NCBI RefSeq assembly: GCF_000934545.1
Contig: NZ_CP010554.1
Location: 186,001-250,000, forward strand
DNA length: 64,000 bases
Source: Rugosibacter aromaticivorans
Lineage (GTDB): Bacteria; Pseudomonadota; Gammaproteobacteria; Burkholderiales; Rhodocyclaceae
Reading direction: 5' to 3'
This document shows, piece after piece, positions 15,372 through 24,912 of this stretch. Both the position numbers and the translations under genes were made by a program. The first letter of the stretch is position 1. The number at the start of each line of letters is the position of its first letter. The notes under the pieces are model-generated. The model did not search any database and had not been told where the DNA came from. It worked only from the letters and a program-made list of their open reading frames with translations.

Positions 15372-18300
15372 GTGACCGCAAGCCACCAACCGCAATCTGA
15401 CCGCAGCTTTGAGCTGCGCGATTTGCTCGCGCAGCGCATTCTTATTCTGGATGGCGCCATGGGCACCATGGTGCAGCAGCATGGTTTGAAAGAAGCGGAC
15501 TATCGCGGCGAGCGTTTTCTGGCTCACGGCAAAGACCTGAAGGGTAACAACGATCTGCTCTGCCTGACGCGGCCGGACGTGATTCGCGGCATCCACACGG
15601 CGTATCTGGAAGCCGGAGCGGATATTCTCGAGACCAACAGCTTCAATGCCACGCGCGTCTCGCAAGCGGAATATGGTTTGGCGGATCTTGCGTTTGAGTT
15701 GAATGTGGCCGCAGCGCGCCTGGCGCGTGAGGCGGCGGACACGTTTTCCACGCCGGATAAACCGCGCTTTGTCGCCGGGGTGCTGGGGCCCACATCGCGC
15801 ACGGCGTCGCTCTCGCCAGACGTGAATGATCCTGGCGCGCGCAATGTTACTTTTGATGCGCTCGTTACCAATTACATCGAATCTGCCCGCGGCTTGACGG
15901 AAGGTGGCGCGGATATTTTGCTGGTCGAAACCATTTTCGATACGCTGAACGCCAAAGCCGCGTTGTTCGCGATTGAAAAGTTTTTCGACGAGGCAGGCCG
16001 CCGCTGGCCGGTGATGATTTCCGGCACCATTACCGATGCTTCCGGCCGCACGCTCTCGGGCCAGACGGCGGAAGCTTTCTGGAATTCGCTGCGCCACGTC
16101 AAGCCGTTGTCGTTCGGCCTTAACTGCGCACTGGGTGCAAAAGAATTGCGCCAGTATGTGGTCGAAATTTCGCGTCTGTGCGATTGCTTTGTTTCTGCTC
16201 ACCCCAATGCTGGTTTGCCGAATGCGTTTGGTGGCTATGATGAAACGCCAGAGATGCTGGCTGAAGAAATCCGCGAATGGGGCGAAGCCGGCATTATCAA
16301 TATCGCCGGTGGTTGCTGTGGCACCACGCCGAATCACATCCGCGTCATGGCTGAGGCGTTGAAAAACTGCCCGCCGCGCCGTCCTGTCAGCGCCAGCGCG
16401 ATGCGTCCCTTCGGGAACTTTTCGCTGCGTTTATCGGGGTTGGAGGCTTTCAATATTACCGACGACAGCCTGTTCGTGAACGTGGGCGAGCGCACCAATG
16501 TCACCGGCTCCAAAGCCTTCGCCCGCATGATTCTCGAAGGCCGCTTTGATGATGCGTTGGCGGTTGCGCGGCAGCAGGTAGAAAATGGCGCGCAGGTTAT
16601 CGATATCAACATGGACGAAGCGATGCTCGACTCGCAGGCGGCGATGGTGAAGTTCCTCCATCTCGTTGGCTCCGAGCCGGACATCTGCAAAGTGCCGATC
16701 ATGCTTGATTCCTCGAAGTGGGAGGTGATTGAAGCGGGCCTGAAATGCATCCAGGGCAAGGGCATTGTCAATTCGATTTCGATGAAAGAAGGCGAGGCGA
16801 AGTTTCTCGGGCAGGCGCGGCTGGCGCGGCGCTACGGCGCAGCGGTGATCGTGATGGCTTTTGACGAACAAGGTCAGGCCGATACCTTCGAGCGCAAAAC
16901 GAATATCTGCAAACGCGCGTATGACTTGCTGGTCGCTGATGGTTTTCCGGCCGAAGATATTATTTTTGACGCCAACATTTTTGCCATCGCCACCGGCATT
17001 CCCGAGCACGATAACTACGCGGTGGATTTCATCAACGCCGTGCGCTGGATCAAGGACAACCTGCCGCATGCACGCACCTCGGGCGGTGTTTCCAACGTCT
17101 CGTTTTCTTTCCGCGGTAACGACTCTGTACGTGAAGCGATTCACACGGTGTTTCTGTATCACGCGGTCAAAGCCGGACTCACCATGGGTATTGTCAATGC
17201 CGGGCAACTGGGCGTGTATGACGATCTTGACCCGGTGCTGCGTGAAAAAGTGGAAGACGTGGTGCTCAACCGAAAAGTCGGCGCTGGCGAGACGCTGGTG
17301 GAATTTGCCAGCACAGTCAAAGGTCAGGCCAAAGAGCAAGTGGTTGATCTGGCCTGGCGCGATGCGTCGGTAGAAAAGCGGCTGGAACACGCCATGGTCA
17401 GAGGCATCACCGAGTTCGTGGTGGCCGACACCGAAGAGTGCCGCGCCACGCTGATGGGCGAAGGCAAACCGCCGCTCTCGGTTATCGAAGGGCCGCTGAT
17501 GGCGGGCATGAACGTGGTGGGCGATCTGTTCGGCGCAGGCAAGATGTTTTTGCCGCAGGTGGTTAAATCCGCCCGCGTGATGAAGCTCGCGGTGGCGCAT
17601 CTGTTGCCCTATATCGAAGCGGAAAAAAAGCGCACGGGTTCCACCAGCAAAGGCAAGATCATCATGGCCACAGTAAAGGGCGATGTCCATGACATCGGCA
17701 AAAACATCGTCGGTGTGGTGCTCGGCTGCAATGGCTACGATGTGGTTGATCTGGGCGTCATGGTGCCGGTAGACAAAATTTTGCACGCCGCCAAAGAGCA
17801 TGGTGCGCAAGCTATCGGGCTGTCGGGTTTGATCACGCCGTCGCTGGAAGAAATGGCGCACATTGCCAGCGAAATGAAGCGTCAGGGATTGGGTGGCAAG
17901 GGCGGCAACGGCCCGATGCCGCTACTGATCGGTGGCGCCACGACCAGCCGTGCGCATACCGCGATAAAAATCGCACCGAATTACGACGGTCCGGTGGTGT
18001 ATGTGCCAGATGCTTCGCGCGCTGTGGGTGTGGTGACGCAATTACTCTCGATCGATATGCGTGCCGCGTTTGTTGATGAGGTGGCGGCCGACTACGAGAA
18101 AGTGCGCGTTCAGCACGCGGCAAAAAAAGGTGTGCCCTTGGTATCCCTTGCGGCAGCGCGGGCTAATCGCGCCAAGCTTGACTATGCGCCCGTCAAACCG
18201 CGCCAGCTGGGCGTCAGTGTGTTGCGCGATCTTGATTTGGCGACACTGGCCGACTATATCGATTGGGGCCCGTTTTTTCAGACCTGGGATCTGGCCGGGC

Positions 18301-19133
18301 ACTTTCCGGAGATTCTCGACGATGCGGTGGTGGGTGAAGCGGCACGCAACGTTTACCGTGATGCTCAGACGATGTTGCAACAAGTGATCGCAGAAAAGTG
18401 GATGACGGCCAACGCCGTATTTGGCCTGTTTCCGGCCAACGCGGTGGGTGACGACATCGTGTTTTTTGATGATGAATCGCGCACTACGCCGCTGATGACC
18501 TGGCACGGATTGCGCCAGCAACAGGAGCGTCCGGCGGGTAAACCGCATCAGTGTTTATCTGATTTTGTCGCGCCCAAGTCGGGGCAAAAAATCGGCGATG
18601 GCGATACGGTGGCAAAGACCGCCATTCCCGATTACGCCGGTGCGTTTGCCGTGAGCGCGGGCATCGGCATCGAGAAAAAACTGGCCGAGTTTGCCGCGCA
18701 GCATGATGACTACCGCGCCATTCTTTTAAAGTCGCTCGCTGATCGTTTGGCTGAAGCGGCGGCTGAATGGTTGCACGCGCAGGTACGCCGTGACGCCTGG
18801 GGCTACGCTGCGGACGAGACCTTAGCGTTTGATGAGATGATTGCCGAAAAATATCGCGGCATTCGCCCGGCACCGGGCTATCCGGCATGCCCCGACCACA
18901 CCGTTAAAGCCGCGCTGTTCCAGTTGCTTGACGCACCGGCCAATGCGGACATGGAATTAACCGAGAACTTTGCCATGACCCCCGCCGCTTCAGTTGCCGG
19001 GTTTTATCTGGCGCACCCCGAAGCGAAATATTTTGCTGTCACCAAAATCGGTCGCGACCAGCTGGAAGACTGGGCACAGCGCAGCGGCATGCCGGTGAGC
19101 GAAGCTGAACGGTGGCTGGCACCGTTGCTTTAA
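15372..19133 (+). CDS. metH: cobalamin-dependent methionine synthase
   Basis: 1,253 residues in the four MetH modules: homocysteine domain (LDGAMGTM; zinc ligands Cys252, Cys315, Cys316), methyl-THF domain ([13 protein letters not shown]), B12 domain with GDVHDIG (cobalt ligand His773), and reactivation domain with [15 protein letters not shown]. Transfers methyl from 5-methyl-THF to homocysteine. The GTG at 15372 has a GGAG six bases upstream; an earlier GTG at 15303 is possible. The SAH riboswitch controls it. Two dispersed repeats lie inside: one in the linker between the first two modules, one as [10 protein letters not shown] at the folate/B12 boundary. Confidence 0.96.
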   Translation: MTASHQPQSDRSFELRDLLAQRILILDGAMGTMVQQHGLKEADYRGERFLAHGKDLKGNNDLLCLTRPDVIRGIHTAYLEAGADILETNSFNATRVSQAEYGLADLAFELNVAAARLAREAADTFSTPDKPRFVAGVLGPTSRTASLSPDVNDPGARNVTFDALVTNYIESARGLTEGGADILLVETIFDTLNAKAALFAIEKFFDEAGRRWPVMISGTITDASGRTLSGQTAEAFWNSLRHVKPLSFGLNCALGAKELRQYVVEISRLCDCFVSAHPNAGLPNAFGGYDETPEMLAEEIREWGEAGIINIAGGCCGTTPNHIRVMAEALKNCPPRRPVSASAMRPFGNFSLRLSGLEAFNITDDSLFVNVGERTNVTGSKAFARMILEGRFDDALAVARQQVENGAQVIDINMDEAMLDSQAAMVKFLHLVGSEPDICKVPIMLDSSKWEVIEAGLKCIQGKGIVNSISMKEGEAKFLGQARLARRYGAAVIVMAFDEQGQADTFERKTNICKRAYDLLVADGFPAEDIIFDANIFAIATGIPEHDNYAVDFINAVRWIKDNLPHARTSGGVSNVSFSFRGNDSVREAIHTVFLYHAVKAGLTMGIVNAGQLGVYDDLDPVLREKVEDVVLNRKVGAGETLVEFASTVKGQAKEQVVDLAWRDASVEKRLEHAMVRGITEFVVADTEECRATLMGEGKPPLSVIEGPLMAGMNVVGDLFGAGKMFLPQVVKSARVMKLAVAHLLPYIEAEKKRTGSTSKGKIIMATVKGDVHDIGKNIVGVVLGCNGYDVVDLGVMVPVDKILHAAKEHGAQAIGLSGLITPSLEEMAHIASEMKRQGLGGKGGNGPMPLLIGGATTSRAHTAIKIAPNYDGPVVYVPDASRAVGVVTQLLSIDMRAAFVDEVAADYEKVRVQHAAKKGVPLVSLAAARANRAKLDYAPVKPRQLGVSVLRDLDLATLADYIDWGPFFQTWDLAGHFPEILDDAVVGEAARNVYRDAQTMLQQVIAEKWMTANAVFGLFPANAVGDDIVFFDDESRTTPLMTWHGLRQQQERPAGKPHQCLSDFVAPKSGQKIGDGDTVAKTAIPDYAGAFAVSAGIGIEKKLAEFAAQHDDYRAILLKSLADRLAEAAAEWLHAQVRRDAWGYAADETLAFDEMIAEKYRGIRPAPGYPACPDHTVKAALFQLLDAPANADMELTENFAMTPAASVAGFYLAHPEAKYFAVTKIGRDQLEDWAQRSGMPVSEAERWLAPLL
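16376..16425 (-). repeat. dispersed repeat, long form, inside metH
   Basis: Minus-orientation long form with TTCCCGAAGGGA. In MetH it encodes about eight extra residues ([10 protein letters not shown]) in the linker between homocysteine and folate modules, before the conserved LRLSGLEAF. Confidence 0.75.
17272..17294 (+). repeat. dispersed short repeat inside metH
   Basis: Plus-orientation copy (GAAAAGTCGGCGCTGGCGAG) translated as KVGAGET. From recalled MetH sequences this segment is not longer than normal, so the element seems to replace rather than lengthen the protein here. Confidence 0.7.
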
Positions 19134-19169
19134 AAGTAGCTGTCCCGGTTTGACCACTGAGTTTGTCAC

Positions 19170-22100
19170 CTAGTCAGCCACTGTCAGCAGTAAATCTTTC
19201 GGGTTAACTGCCTGCCCTTTTTTCGCAAACACGTCGACAATCGTCATATCGTGTTCAGCGCGAACAACCGATTCCATCTTCATCGCTTCAATAGACACCA
19301 GTGGGTCGCCGCGCTTCACTTTCTGGCCGGGTTTTACGGATACTGTGACGATCGTTCCTGGCATCGGGGCACCAATATGCGCTGGATTGCCACTATCTGC
19401 CTTGGGCCGTTCGCGCCGCGTTTGCGTTTGTGACACGCCCGTTTTTTGAACACGTACCAAACGAGGTTGACCGTTGAGCTCAAAAAAGAGTTTTTTGGCG
19501 TCGCCCTCATCGTCCGTGATGTCAGCGCTACCCTGCAAGCGGATGATTAATGTTTTGCCTGCATCAATGGCCACAGAAACTTCTTCACCTTGTGCCATGC
19601 CGTTGAAAAATACCGGTGTAGGCAATTGGCTGACATCACCATACTTAATGTGGTGCGCACAAAAATCCGTGAATACTTTGGGATACATCAGCCACGATGC
19701 GAGGTCTTGGTCGCTGAGCTGGCGACCAACGGTTTTCTCAGCGAGGTGACGTTCCGCATCGAGATCAACGGCGGGCAGCCCCTTGCCTGGCCGCTCAGGC
19801 ATTGGCTTCCTGCCTTGCAGAATCTTGTCTGACAGCGCTTCTGGAAAGCCTTCCGGTGGCCGGCCCAGTTCGCCCTTAAAGAGCGAGACAACCGATTCGG
19901 GGAAGGCCACTTCCCGTGCAGGGTCGGTCACATCATCGGGGCTAAGATCATTGGCTACCATGAACAAAGCCATATCGCCAACAACTTTGGAGGTGGGCGT
20001 GACTTTAACGATGTCACCAAAGAGCTGATTGACCTCCGCATAGGCGCCGGATACCTCCGGCCAGCGGTGTTCCAACCCCATGGCGCGGGCTTGTTCGCGC
20101 AAGTTGGTGTACTGACCGCCGGGCATTTCGTGGTGATAGACATCCGATGTTCCGGAGCGAATATCTGCCTCGAACGGTGCATAAAACCGCCGTACACCTT
20201 CCCAGTAATTTGAAATCTCGCGCATGGCATTGGTATCTACTTCAGGCGCCCGATCGCTGCCAGCCAAGGCATCGGCAATCGAGGTCAGGTTCGGTTGCGA
20301 GGTTAAGCCAGAGAGGGCATCCAAGGCCCCATCGACGGCGTCAACACCGGCTTCCACCGCAGCCAGCACGGAGGCTGCGGCAATACCGGATGTGTCATGG
20401 GTGTGGAAATGAATGGGCAAGCCAGTTTCATCTCGCAGGGCTGCAACCAGCGTACGAATTGCCCGCGGCCGACACACGCCCGCCATATCTTTTATGCCCA
20501 GAATATGCGCCCCGGCTTTTTCCAGCTGTTTGGCCATGGTGACGTAATATTTGAGATCAAATTTGGCGCGTTTGGGATCAAAAATATCGCCGGTGTAGCA
20601 GATCGCCGCTTCACACACGCCGCCCGATTCGATCACGCTGTCCATGGCAACCCGCATGTTGTCCACCCAATTGAGTGAATCGAAAACGCGAAAAATATCG
20701 ATGCCTGCTTGGGCTGCCTGCTGGATGAAAAACTGAACCACGTTGTCCGGATAATTGGTGTAACCCACCGCATTGGCAGAACGCAACAGCATTTGGAAAG
20801 GAATATTCGGTATGCGCTCACGCAATTTAGCCAAGCGCTCCCAGGGGTCTTCTTTCAGGAAGCGTAACGCCACATCGAAGGTTGCCCCACCCCAACATTC
20901 CATGGAGAGTAGCTGTGGTAGCAAGCGGGCATAATGCGGGGCGATATCCAGCATGTCGCGCGTGCGCATGCGCGTGGCAAACAGTGACTGATGCGCATCG
21001 CGCATGCTGGTGTCAGTCAGCATGACCTGCGGGTTGGCGCGTAACCACTGGGCGAACCCGGTGGGCCCTAGTATTTTTAAGCGATCCCGCATGCCGGCAG
21101 GTATCGCGCTGATGAGGTTGCTGGGGTTGCCACGGGGTTTCATCGCTGGCGCCAGCACATGGTCGGGCTTTTTGCGACCCGCCATTTCCGGATTGCCGTT
21201 GACGACCACATCGCCTATGAAGCGTAAGAGACGTGTCGCGCGATCACGGCGGGGGCTAAAACGAAACAGCTCGGGGGTGTCATCGATAAATCGCGTGGTG
21301 CACTCACCCGAACGAAACAGCGGATGACGAATAACATTTTCCAGAAAATGCAGATTCGTCGCTACGCCACGGATGCGAAATTCGCGCAAGGCGCGATCCA
21401 TCCGCCTGATTGCCTCGGTAGGGGTTTGGCCACGGGTGGTTACTTTGACCAGCAGGGAATCAAAAAATGGTGTGATGATCGCGCCGCTATAGGCCGTGCC
21501 ACCATCCAGGCGGACGCCAAAACCGGCAGCGCTGCGGTAAGCCGTAATGGGGCCGTAATCGGGCGTGAAATTGTTTTCCGGGTCTTCCGTGGTGATGCGG
21601 CATTGCAAGGCATGGGCGAGCAGCCGTACCTCATGCTGCGCCGGCAGTCCTGAGTTTTCCTCACCCATGCGCGCGTCCTGGCTGATGCGAATTTGCGCTT
21701 TGACAATGTCGATTCCCGTGACTTCTTCGGTAACCGTGTGTTCAACCTGGATGCGCGGATTAACCTCGATGAAATAGTAATGACCTGTTTCGACATTCAT
21801 CAGAAACTCGACCGTTCCGGCATGGGTGTAGTCCACTTTGCGGCACAGCTTCAAGGCGGTTTCGCACAGATCAGTGCGCGTTGCTTCGTCAAGATAAGGC
21901 GCTGGCGCGCGCTCCACGACTTTCTGGTTGCGCCGCTGCACTGAGCAGTCGCGTTCAAACAGGTGTATCAGTTGGCCATGTAGATCACCCAATACCTGTA
22001 CTTCAACATGGCGGGCATGGCGTATGAGTTTTTCCAGATACATTTCATCGCTGCCAAAAGCGGCGAGCGATTCGCGCCGCCCGGCGGCGACCAATTCATC

Positions 22101-22640
22101 GAGTGTGGCTTCCGATTCAATGACGCGCATGCCGCGACCGCCACCACCCCAACTGGCCTTGAGCATGAGCGGATAGCCAATGTCTTGTGCTAAACGCCGC
22201 ATTTGGGCAGGATCATCCGGCAAGGTGCCGGTAGCAGGAATGACAGGCACACCCGCCGCAATAGCGGCTTCACGCGCTGCCACTTTGTTGCCCAAGGTGC
22301 GCATGACCTCGGGCCGCGGGCCAATGAAAATAATGCCTTCACGCGCGCAAGCTTCGGCGAAGTCGGGGTTTTCCGAAAGAAACCCATACCCTGGGTGAAT
22401 CGCATCAACTCCAGCTTCTTTGGCAACACGCAGGATGTCCTCGATATCAAGATAGGCCTCGATGGGCTTCTTGCCTTCGCCGACGAGATAGCTCTCATCC
22501 GCCTTGAAGCGGTGCAGCGCAAAGCGATCTTCATTGGCATAAATGCCCACCGTGCGGATGCCTAATTCACTGGCAGCACGCATCACGCGAATGGCTATTT
22601 CACTGCGGTTGGCAACCAGCAAGCTACGAATTTTCTTCAT
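19170..22640 (-). CDS. pyc: pyruvate carboxylase, single-chain
   Basis: 1,156 residues, the usual length. In order: biotin carboxylase with ATP-grasp (SWGGGGRGMRV; RDCSVQRRNQKVVE), carboxyltransferase (TDTSMRDAHQSLFATRMR; CYTGDIFDP; HFHTHDTSG), and a biotinyl domain with AMKMES, biotin-Lys at 1121, 35 residues from the end as in the family. Makes oxaloacetate from pyruvate, ATP and bicarbonate. Monocistronic and convergent with metH (36-base gap, no clear terminator seen). Upstream is a 196-base gap shared with the divergent BASS transporter, where no promoter could be defined. Confidence 0.96.
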   Translation of the reverse strand: MKKIRSLLVANRSEIAIRVMRAASELGIRTVGIYANEDRFALHRFKADESYLVGEGKKPIEAYLDIEDILRVAKEAGVDAIHPGYGFLSENPDFAEACAREGIIFIGPRPEVMRTLGNKVAAREAAIAAGVPVIPATGTLPDDPAQMRRLAQDIGYPLMLKASWGGGGRGMRVIESEATLDELVAAGRRESLAAFGSDEMYLEKLIRHARHVEVQVLGDLHGQLIHLFERDCSVQRRNQKVVERAPAPYLDEATRTDLCETALKLCRKVDYTHAGTVEFLMNVETGHYYFIEVNPRIQVEHTVTEEVTGIDIVKAQIRISQDARMGEENSGLPAQHEVRLLAHALQCRITTEDPENNFTPDYGPITAYRSAAGFGVRLDGGTAYSGAIITPFFDSLLVKVTTRGQTPTEAIRRMDRALREFRIRGVATNLHFLENVIRHPLFRSGECTTRFIDDTPELFRFSPRRDRATRLLRFIGDVVVNGNPEMAGRKKPDHVLAPAMKPRGNPSNLISAIPAGMRDRLKILGPTGFAQWLRANPQVMLTDTSMRDAHQSLFATRMRTRDMLDIAPHYARLLPQLLSMECWGGATFDVALRFLKEDPWERLAKLRERIPNIPFQMLLRSANAVGYTNYPDNVVQFFIQQAAQAGIDIFRVFDSLNWVDNMRVAMDSVIESGGVCEAAICYTGDIFDPKRAKFDLKYYVTMAKQLEKAGAHILGIKDMAGVCRPRAIRTLVAALRDETGLPIHFHTHDTSGIAAASVLAAVEAGVDAVDGALDALSGLTSQPNLTSIADALAGSDRAPEVDTNAMREISNYWEGVRRFYAPFEADIRSGTSDVYHHEMPGGQYTNLREQARAMGLEHRWPEVSGAYAEVNQLFGDIVKVTPTSKVVGDMALFMVANDLSPDDVTDPAREVAFPESVVSLFKGELGRPPEGFPEALSDKILQGRKPMPERPGKGLPAVDLDAERHLAEKTVGRQLSDQDLASWLMYPKVFTDFCAHHIKYGDVSQLPTPVFFNGMAQGEEVSVAIDAGKTLIIRLQGSADITDDEGDAKKLFFELNGQPRLVRVQKTGVSQTQTRRERPKADSGNPAHIGAPMPGTIVTVSVKPGQKVKRGDPLVSIEAMKMESVVRAEHDMTIVDVFAKKGQAVNPKDLLLTVAD

Positions 22641-22836
22641 GGTTCAATCCAGGGGGCAAAGCGCACAGGAGAAAAAACCCATGCGAGAAAAAGAGTAGTA
22701 AAACAGGGACTGCGCATTGTACCTACAGGCTGCCTTTGCATAGAATGAGTGTGCGGCGTAAATGCGTTTTCAGTACGACTGAACAGCATGCATGGCCAGC
22801 ATATTCATAAAAAATTATTGAGGATACCCATTCACC

Positions 22837-23739
22837 ATGACAACTCTGAATCTGCTGGCTCATGTTCCCACCTTGATGCTGCTTTGTTTGGGATTAATGA
22901 TGTTCGGCCTGGGCTTGTCGCTCACGCTGGCCGACTTTGTTCGCCTCAAGACGCACCCTAAAGCTGTTGTGATTGCGTTATCGCTGCAACTGATTATTCT
23001 GCCGTTGGCCTGTTACGCGCTGATCGTTTTCTTTGATTTGACGCCCATCTATGCCGTTGGCTTGATGCTTTTAGCAGCATCCCCTGGTGGAATCTCTGCC
23101 AATCTTTTCAGCCATTTGTTCGGTGGTAATCTGGCGATGAACATTTCGCTTACCGCGATCAACACCGTGCTATCGATTATTACCTTGCCGCTGATTGCCA
23201 ATCTGGCGATTGAAATTTTTGCCAAAACAGGGCAAGTCGTACCCTTGCAGATGGGTAAGGTAGTTGAAGTGATTGTGCTGATAATAATACCCGTGTCGAT
23301 TGGCATGCTCGCACGGGTTAAAGCACCCAGGTTTGCTGCCCGGATGGATAAGCCGATGAAAATATTCAGCGCCTTGCTGTTACTGGCATTGATGGGGTTG
23401 ACACTGATGCGTGAATGGAATGCGCTATTGCAGTATTTCAGTCACTTGGGCCCTGCGGTGGTGATATTCAATTTGATCAGTTTGTTTTCTGGTTTTTACG
23501 TGAGCCGCCTGTCTGGGCTGGATAAACCGATGGCGACGGCTATCAGCTATGAGATCGGCATCCATAACGCGGCCTTGGCCATGTATATCGGCATGAAGGT
23601 GCTGAACAATCCAGGGCTGGCGCTGCCCTCGGCTATTTATTCGGCCAGCATGCTCATTATTGGGGCAATTTTTGGTTTTCTGGTGCTCGGCAGGGGTGGT
23701 AAAGCGACGGCCAGCGAAGTGCAGTTACACCGTATTTAA
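22837..23739 (+). CDS. bile acid:sodium symporter (BASS) family transporter
   Basis: 300 residues with about nine hydrophobic segments and no soluble domain. Characteristic are LMMFGLGLSLTLADF near the start, AASPGGISANLFSHLFGGN in the middle and EIGIHNAALAMYIG near the end (the conserved E/N sodium-site region). Bacterial members move organic anions with sodium. Inner-membrane protein. The stop touches the stop of the convergent DUF1840 gene (TAATTA) with no base between. Substrate unknown. Confidence 0.88.
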   Translation: MTTLNLLAHVPTLMLLCLGLMMFGLGLSLTLADFVRLKTHPKAVVIALSLQLIILPLACYALIVFFDLTPIYAVGLMLLAASPGGISANLFSHLFGGNLAMNISLTAINTVLSIITLPLIANLAIEIFAKTGQVVPLQMGKVVEVIVLIIIPVSIGMLARVKAPRFAARMDKPMKIFSALLLLALMGLTLMREWNALLQYFSHLGPAVVIFNLISLFSGFYVSRLSGLDKPMATAISYEIGIHNAALAMYIGMKVLNNPGLALPSAIYSASMLIIGAIFGFLVLGRGGKATASEVQLHRI

Positions 23740-24069
23740 TTACACACCCCAAACCACAGGCTTTTGTTTTTTCTGCGCCCATTCAATGAGATCAAGTAAG
23801 GGTGTGGCGCGCTGATAAAGACTGACAAAGGGGCGCTCGCCAAAGGCCCCTTTTTCTTTCAGCGGTCGCTCTTCTTCGGGCATTGCAGTGAGGCGCTGTT
23901 TGTCTTCACTAATCGCTGTTTTTAAACAGCGAATTGCTTCGGGCAATTGCTCGATGGTGATAATGCCTTGGTCAGTGGCGTCTTTGCCCATGATCTGCAT
24001 CAAGCGGTGGGCAACATCACGAAACATGATGACGTCCCCCGCTGCAGCTGATTTAAACGTAATGATCAT
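23740..24069 (-). CDS. DUF1840 protein
   Basis: 109 residues, soluble: MIITFKSAAAGDVIMFRDVA opening, IIIEQLPEAI-like middle helix, and the ending TPLLDLIEWAQKKQKPVVWGV that typifies the family, common in betaproteobacteria. No catalytic residues are known. Overlaps the 3' end of the upstream hydrolase by 17 bases, so the two are likely co-expressed. Function unknown. Confidence 0.82.
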   Translation of the reverse strand: MIITFKSAAAGDVIMFRDVAHRLMQIMGKDATDQGIITIEQLPEAIRCLKTAISEDKQRLTAMPEEERPLKEKGAFGERPFVSLYQRATPLLDLIEWAQKKQKPVVWGV

Positions 24070-24886
24070 TTCTGTTTCCCTTTTTCAGTTGCAAATGTTG
24101 CAACCAGTCTAGCAGGCCTTGGGCGGGCTTTTCCCAGTCGCGCTCAAGCATCAGACCGTGCCCCATGCCGGGGAAAATATGTGCGGTGACGCCATAGGTT
24201 CGCGCGGTCATTTCAACGAGGGATGCGGCGATCAGATGGTCAAGTTCAGCGCCTTGAACAAGCAAGGGTGTGCGGCGTACAAGTCCTGTTTGCAGCAGAC
24301 AGAATAGCGACATATCCCACAGAGCCCGGTGTGATTCCGGTTGCGCCATGCGATAAAAGCGTTGCAGTTGATCGACACTGACTGGCTGTGCAAACAGCGC
24401 CTCACGCAAAGAATCCAGCGCAACCTGGCCACCGCTGAGCATCGTGTTCAAATCTTTCATCAGTCCCGGCCGTGAAAACAGCAAACCCATGGCGGCAGAA
24501 AGCAAGCCTTGCGGCGGAACAGAACACATCAATACGGCGGCAGGGGTCGTGTGTTTTTCCAGATATTTCTGGACGACAAACCCGCCCATGGAGTGCCCGA
24601 TCAGCACGGGTGGTGCAGGCAAACCAGCGACTGCAATTGCCACATCATTCACGTAATCGTCGATAGACAGCGTATCGAGCCTGTCGCGTCCAGGGGATGC
24701 CCCATGACCAGACAAGCTGAGCGCATGCGCGATATAACCTGCCTCGGCAAAAAACGGTAGAAAATGCTCATCCCAACACCAGGCGGCGGTGAAGGCCCCA
24801 TGAATAAACAATAGCGGTGTGGCATGTGCTGCGCCAGGCGGCCGGCGCGTGAGTAGTTCATAGGGTTTTTCGTGGGGCATATTCAT
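24053..24886 (-). CDS. alpha/beta hydrolase
   Basis: 277 residues with the alpha/beta-hydrolase layout: HGAFTAAWCWDEHF oxyanion region, nucleophile elbow GHSMGGFVV, catalytic Asp probably in VQGAELDHLI, and His in GMGHGLMLERDW. Cytoplasmic, no signal peptide. Overlaps DUF1840 downstream; cca starts 27 bases further on. Probably an esterase or lipase-like enzyme; substrate not predictable. Confidence 0.85.
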   Translation of the reverse strand: MNMPHEKPYELLTRRPPGAAHATPLLFIHGAFTAAWCWDEHFLPFFAEAGYIAHALSLSGHGASPGRDRLDTLSIDDYVNDVAIAVAGLPAPPVLIGHSMGGFVVQKYLEKHTTPAAVLMCSVPPQGLLSAAMGLLFSRPGLMKDLNTMLSGGQVALDSLREALFAQPVSVDQLQRFYRMAQPESHRALWDMSLFCLLQTGLVRRTPLLVQGAELDHLIAASLVEMTARTYGVTAHIFPGMGHGLMLERDWEKPAQGLLDWLQHLQLKKGNRNDHYV

Positions 24887-24912
24887 TTTTATTTTTCTTC
24901 GGGTACGGTTAT

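Noticed and set aside
16431..17861. 476-codon frame antisense to metH
   Set aside because: Typical long antisense frame of a GC-rich gene; His/Arg-rich without domains, and metH itself is certain.
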